This document shows positions 59,268 through 64,000 of a DNA stretch of 64,000 nucleotides, piece by piece. Location: contig CM077827.1 of NCBI GenBank assembly GCA_039720395.1, positions 25,394,416 to 25,458,415 on the forward strand, read 5' to 3'. The notes beneath the pieces were generated by a model. The model saw only the letters and a list, made by a program, of their open reading frames with translations. It was not told the DNA's origin and did no database searches. The stretch is from Liquidambar formosana. Its lineage: Eukaryota > Streptophyta > Magnoliopsida > Saxifragales > Altingiaceae. Both the position numbers and the translations under genes were made by a program. Each line of letters begins with the position of its first letter. Positions within the stretch are counted from its first letter, which is position 1.

Positions 59268-59979
59268 TCGTCAGCTTATGCCCTATTTTGACCCTTTCGA
59301 CTTCCAAATGTGTTTCAAGGCTCAAATCAACTCCGATTTGATGAAACGAAAGCCAAAACGACCGTGTTTCGAAGGGGAATGTAATTTGAGTCACTTGAGG
59401 GCAAGAAACCCTAGCCATGGCTGCATGGTTGAGTCCTACAAAGGCAGTTAATCATTATGCACCACCGTCGCTTAACTTAGGTATGCACATAGGGTTGCAC
59501 CGGATGCTTTCCAATTCGAAATTCAACCTCCCTAAACACATTTGGGGATGAAATTAAGACTAATCAAAGTCAAATGAGTAGTCATAGGGTGAAAATCATG
59601 AGCCAATTCGAGCTAACCCGAAATAGGTCTCTTAACCCACCTGAGCCATGTCGAGCCATTCTAATCCCAAACCATCAATTCATCGAATTGAACCCATAAA
59701 TACCTCAAATGCATCCATATGAACTCCAATTGGCAACTTGGAGATCATTTCAAGGTCAAATGGAAAGTTTGTGACCTAAAAGACGATTATACCCCTCAAG
59801 TCACAATAGTTCTTATTAACCCTCAAGATCAACTCCAAATCAAACCAAAATTCATACACATCATCCTCAGGACCCTAGAAACTCAATGCAAAAGACTATA
59901 CTCAAAAAGGAAATAAAAAGACACATAAAATGACATACCCTAGTTAAGGTGGCAAAAATGGGGTGTGACAGAAGCCCCT

Positions 59980-60012
59980 CATTGGTGAACAAGTTTCACT
60001 TGCGAGCCAATG
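59980..60012. other. Conserved hairpin beside the 3' LTR of E3
   Basis: CATTGG..CAAGT..ACTTG..CCAATG, 9 bp inside the LTR edge, as in E1 and E2 though the rest has diverged. Confidence 0.75.
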
Positions 60013-60187
60013 ATAAAAAGAACAACCCATTTTTGCCTGGGGGATTGATTTCATCAACACCCACTGGGGAAAAGACAGCGATCATATCATTGAATTCTTA
60101 GAATTCATCATACACAAACACAAAGGTACTCCTCATAAGTTCTACAAAACTCTTCTCATATTGTATACCAGTTTTACTGGGGGGACA

Positions 60188-60676
60188 GGATGAGGTATCC
60201 ACGGCTTACATCGAACTACGTTCAATGAAAGGTCTTCCCATATTACACCAGTGGCACTGGTGAATAATATGAGGTATCCATAACTTACATCGAATCTGCG
60301 TTCGATGCAAGGTCTTCTCATACTATACCAGTGACACTGGTGAATAATACGAGGTATCCATAGCTTACACCGAATCTGCGTTCGATGAAAGGTCTTCCCA
60401 TATTACACTAGTGGCACTGGTGAATAATACGAGGTATCCATAGCTTACACCAAATCTGTGTTCGATGAAAGGTCTTCCCATATTACACCAGTGGCACTGG
60501 TGAATAATACGAGGTATCCATAGCTTACACCGAATCTGCGTTCGATGAAAGGTCTTCCCATATTACACCAATGGCACTGGTGAATAATACGAGGTATCCA
60601 TAGCTTACACCGAATCTGTGTTCGATGAAAGGTCTTCCCATATTACACCAGTGGCACTGGTGAATAATACGAGGTA
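60188..60676 (-). repeat. E3 array A: ~80-120 bp hairpin repeats
   Basis: About six units (period 80 bp in the core) with CACCAGTG/CACTGGTG as a perfect 8-bp stem and a smaller CGAA..TTCG stem (ACACCGAATCTGCGTTCGAT). Unrelated in sequence to the E1/E2 array but in the same place. Confidence 0.88.
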
Positions 60677-60679
60677 AAA

Positions 60680-61045
60680 CTATGCCATCAAGGCTATCAC
60701 AAAACGTGAGAAAGATACATCCTTCTCATATTCAAATTATCAAGGTTATCATATAACACGAGAAAGATCACGTCCTTCTCATATTCAAACCATTAAGGTA
60801 AACACATACCACGGGAAAGATTGCATCTTTTGAACTATCAAGGTAAACATGTGACATGAGAAAGATTGCATCTTTCTCATATCAAACTCTCAAGGTGAAC
60901 ACATAGTATGAGAAAGATCGCGTCCTTCTCATATTCAAACCATCAAGGTAAACACAAATCATGGGAAAGATTGCATCTTTCAAGCTATCAAGGTAAGCAT
61001 GTAACATGAGAAAGATTGCATCTTTCTCTCACTAAGTCATCAAGA
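60680..61045 (-). repeat. E3 array B: ~50-bp hairpin repeats
   Basis: Seven or so diverged units built on ATCAAGGTAAACAC and a stem GAGAAAGA/TCTTTCTC. Some units have GAGAAAGATCGCGTCCTTCTC-like variants. Confidence 0.8.
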
Positions 61046-61470
61046 CAAAGGTAAGCTTCTACTTACCAACACTCAATAAGTTCACTAAGTCATCTCACAT
61101 GGAGGCTATTCATGCCTCAACTCAAATACCAACTCATATAGGAGACACATTCATCTCACGAAAGCAAACATTCACATGCACATAGGGAAAGTATCTTTAT
61201 CCCAAATAACAACCAATCATAGTGACATAGGAGGGAATTCAACCCTAATGATCAAAAATCATATGCATAGAGAAGGTTGTTCAACCCTACTAGCATGCCA
61301 TGCCTACGCAAAGGCCACTAATGCAATTCATTTCAAAACCATTTCATGCTAAACAATGTCAAGACATTCATTCATTTTTCAACTCAAAATAGGCTTGAGA
61401 TTTCATCTCAAAGAAGGTTTAAAGGCGCGAATAGGCGAGCAAAAGCCAAATGGGCAAAACGGAGTGGGCG
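61046..61470. other. E3 spacer between array and PMD promoter
   Basis: Unique non-coding sequence; no repeats or frames of note. The end (AAGGCGCGAATAGGCGAGCAAAAGCC) resembles 40452-40490 of E2 and 32700-32730 of E1, i.e. shared upstream promoter sequence. Confidence 0.6.
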
Positions 61471-61554
61471 AGGCAGCTGACCACCTGGCTACTGGTGGCT
61501 TGCCGCCCAAGCCCAGGCGGCTTGCCGCCCCATGCTGGGCGGTTACCTGAGGCT
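61471..61554. other. Palindromic cassette upstream of the E3 PMD gene (7 of 7)
   Basis: AGCTGACCACCTGG / CTGGGCGGTTACCTGAGG arms, inner GGTGGCTTGCCGCC and GGCGGCTTGCCGCC. CTAGCC has changed to CTTGCC in both arms, so the copy is diverged but still paired. Confidence 0.72.
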
Positions 61555-61575
61555 AGGGTCTTCAAAAAATCTGGG

Positions 61576-61583
61576 TTTTTAAA
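61576..61583 (+). promoter_or_regulatory. TATA-like box of the E3 PMD gene
   Basis: TTTTTAAA, 22 bp from the cassette, as in E1 (21 bp). A CT-rich leader with GAGAGTTTCTCTCTCTAGAAA follows in both copies. Confidence 0.5.
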
Positions 61584-61848
61584 CCCTTGACCCCCACTTG
61601 TGCTCACACACACCCAATTTCGAAAATTGAGAGTTTCTCTCTCTAGAAACTCATTCCATCCTTTCCAAATCCTCATACACACACTCTCATTCAAAGTTTC
61701 ACTTTCAATTCAAGTTGTGTGCATGAAATAGCATCAAGAACAAGTCATTCAACAACAACAACAAGCATCAATCATTAACTTGTAAGATCAAATTCATCAT
61801 CTTTCTCATCAAACCCATTTTTCTTGCATACAAGCTCAACCATCATCA

Positions 61849-64000
61849 ATGGCTTCTAGCAATGATTCCAACATCAAGTATCCATACTATGTGATAAAGA
61901 ATACATACAAGGCACCAATCTATGATGCATCCCAAGACAAGGGGTTGCTTGAACCCAAGAAGCATCTTTCATACCTCCATTCCCAACAAAAGGTTAGTTC
62001 TTCCCAACTTAACATGTTTATCTTGAAATCTTGGTTTCTATTAGATAAAATGCATTCCCATGATCTTCTTTTGATTGTTTCTATCATTGTTAAGCCAAGT
62101 TCATTGATTTAGCAAGGATTGAATGTGCAAAAAACTTGTTTCCCAATGCTTGAGAAAAGTTGCCCACCAAGTGTTTGATAAAATGCCAAAGAGACAAAAA
62201 CATCTTCAATACTTACAAAATCAATAGGTTTGCATTGTAGTACAAAGTCTATTGATCTTGGCAAGGATTTGGTATTCAAAAACTTCCATTTCAATGCTTG
62301 AAAACAAGTCACACACCAAGTGCTCAATAAAATGCCCGAAAGACAAAACCATGTTCAATCCTTACAAAATCAATGAAATTGAATACACAAAGTCATGGGC
62401 ATTCATTTCTAATTCATTTCATGAATCAAAACCCGTATTTAAAGTTTTTGGAAAACCATTTGAAATCAATTACCAATGTATGCCCAATATCTCTATGTTT
62501 TCAATGCTAACTCAATATACAATCCTTTGAAATAGCCCGATTTCCAAAGTCTTTGTACAAGGACATCAATGAAGGGGCTCATCTCATGGTGGAAATATAT
62601 GGAACATGCCCAACCACGTGCTCACAAGATAATAAAGAAGGCGGGTTTTGGGCCCTTCCTAGATGCTCTATGGAACGAGCAATGGGATAGGCAAGCATTG
62701 TTTGCCTTGATAGAATTATGGTGGGACACCACTAACACTTTCCATTCTAGCTTCGGGGAGATGACCGTGACCCCTAAGGACTTCACCATGATAACTGGGT
62801 TGAGCTTAAAAGGCAAGCGCTTGGAATACTACGAGCATGCCAACATGGATAAAAACTACATAGTAGCTCTACTCAGGGTGGAAGCGGAGTTAAGCCCAAA
62901 AGGTGTACGCCGTACTTGGCTCTACAACACCTTTGCCATTGAAGAAGAAAGTGATGGGATGGATCCCCAATACATTGTGAGAGCTTTCTTACTCTACATG
63001 ATTTCATGTACCTTCTTTGTGGGCACCATTGACATGGCTCGACTAGAGTTGCTAGCTAGCATGGAAGACATGAACAAGATTGGGAGATACAATTGGGGTG
63101 GAGCTGCTCTAGCAACCATGTATCGCTCCCTGACTGATATATCTCGGGGAGTTGCAAAGAACTTTGGGGGACTTCCTTTCGTTTGCGAGGTAACAAGGAA
63201 CATTCAATTCTCTATTATTTCCTGAAACTTGACTCATACATGATTTCTTCTATTTCTTTGATTTCCCACAGATATGGTACTACGAGTATCTGAACATGTG
63301 CCGCCCAACTCTTACTAGTGATGCCATGTCATGGCCCATCCTTCAGAATTACGCCCCATCTTGCTTGGCTACGAAAGCCTCTAATCGACATGATTATGCC
63401 CATACAAGGGCATATCTTGCCAGCTTAACTGCCGATATGGTAAAATCTTTCTTTCTCTTTTTATCTTTTTATCTTTTCTTTCTCATTTCTCATTTAAAAC
63501 TCAACAGGTGGAATGGGATCCATGGAGGCTATGGGAGCATAGGCTACTCGAGAAGTACTCCTCTTGTTTGGAGTTGACAAGCAAAAGGGTCCTTTTTGAA
63601 GGCCCCACAAGTAGGTGCTGGTATCTTGGGAGCAAGTCTTGAGACAAGTCCACGGAAACATGAATGTAGCTGTGACTCCTTCCATGCCACCAGAGAACAT
63701 GAGGCATGCCAACCACCTAGTGGGGGATGAACTAGAAGAGGCTCTGAGGGGTTGTGATGCCGAGGGATTCACCTCCCCTCGCATAGAATACACTGCCTTT
63801 TGTCGACAATATCTGATGAATCCTAAGGTCACTGGTCTCCCACCTCAAGGGGTGAGCTCCCCAAACTCTTAAATTCTTTTTAAGACCATAAGAAAGACTC
63901 CTCTTAACAAGCATTTGAATTTCAGGGTCGACGGGCAAGGGGACACAGCTCCACAGTTGGATCTGCCACTAGGATGACTTACAATGACGAAGATGATGAC
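61849..64000 (+). pseudogene. Plant mobile domain (PMD) gene, antisense in E3 (exons 1-5, cut by window)
   Basis: Exons 61849-61992, 62536-63189, 63272-63439, 63508-63851 and 63926-edge; introns GT-AG, phase 0. Exon 1 (MASSNDSNIKYPYY..) has 48 codons like E1. Exon 2 (218 codons) holds WWDTTNTFHSSFGEMTVTPKDF, GVRRTWLYNTF, GRYNWGGAALATMY and KNFGGLPFVCE, the PMD core. Exon 3 has SNRHDYAHTRAYLASL; exon 4 VEWDPWRLWEHRLLEKY and later MPPENMRHANHLVGDELEEAL. The only lesion seen is one missing base near 63627 in exon 4 (GGGAGCAAG for GGGGAGCAAG), which explains its length of 344 against 345. Protein identity to the E1 gene is roughly 60% in exon 2. Likely nuclear; function unknown. Confidence 0.87.

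Larger units (their letters stand above)
56719..59970 (-). repeat. 3' LTR of E3 (3252 bp)
   Basis: Shares edges and blocks with the E1/E2 LTRs (e.g. GAGCGCCTACGTACCATG near 57165, the CCTCAAGTCACAA block near 59797). TATAAATA on the - strand at 58989-58996, 190 bp from the palindromic cassette. It is longer than the others because of an internal triplication. Confidence 0.87.
56719..64000 (-). mobile_element. E3: third Tat/Ogre-type retrotransposon (3' end only)
   Basis: On the - strand its 3' LTR is 59970-56719; then, moving right, come the CATTGG hairpin, two repeat arrays, a palindromic cassette and an antisense (+ strand) PMD gene cut by the window edge. The order equals that of E1. LTR edges TGTGGACCCC...GGGGTGTGACA match E1 and E2; the rest is strongly diverged, so it is a distant relative. 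The expected duplication at its left edge is ACGGG (56714-56718); the partner is outside. Confidence 0.88.

Noticed and set aside
1..64000. Assignment to a plant species or family
   Set aside because: Only repetitive elements are present; I recognise no species-diagnostic gene and will not guess.

Overview
The window is nuclear DNA of a flowering plant. It is gene-poor and made almost entirely of nested LTR retrotransposons: Ty1/copia copies and Ty3/gypsy copies of the Tat/Ogre type. Support comes from spliceosomal introns, plant-type primer-binding sites (initiator tRNA-Met and tRNA-Arg), a dual RNase H in the gypsy pol, and plant mobile domain (PMD) and DUF7745-like passenger genes. The species cannot be fixed from the sequence. 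I see no ordinary host gene, rRNA, tRNA or CRISPR.

Layout. 1-7053 is the right part of copia copy 1 (leader, intact gag, decayed pol, 3' LTR). It sits in intron 1 of a PMD gene whose exon 2 is visible at 7054-7386 and resumes at 56410-56718. That exon is broken at 7387 by a 49-kb gypsy composite, E1 (7387-56409, + strand, TSD GTGGG), and again at 56719 by a third gypsy copy, E3 (- strand, running off the right edge). E1 contains three later insertions: a complete copia copy 2 (13856-23552, TSD GTTAC), a copia solo LTR (32863-34516, - strand, TSD ATGCC), and a second gypsy copy of its own family, E2 (34855-52431, - strand, TSD CACTT). LTR divergence agrees with the nesting order: about 7 differences in the first 430 bp for E1, about 19 in 2.8 kb for E2, and one seen in 1659 bp for copia 2.

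The gypsy family has a striking common plan. After LTR, PBS, gag, protease, RT/RNase H/second RNase H and integrase comes a poly(A) tract. Then follow one or two passenger genes in antisense orientation with their own TATA boxes, a tandem array of hairpin-forming repeats, a small hairpin next to the polypurine site, and the 3' LTR. The passenger genes are a 428-codon DUF7745-like gene and a seven-exon PMD gene. An ~85-bp GC-rich palindromic cassette (core GGCGGCTAGCCGCC) sits upstream of each passenger promoter and inside the U3 of E1 and E3, at spacings to the TATA box that are constant within each promoter class. E1 also carries a 167-bp intron between protease and RT that E2 has lost precisely. 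E2 lacks the PMD gene through a clean exchange between two palindromic cassettes.

Nearly all coding regions are broken by stops or frameshifts, mostly C-to-T or G-to-A changes, so these copies now look non-autonomous. The most novel content is the antisense, intron-bearing passenger-gene module with its shared palindromic promoter cassette and hairpin arrays.
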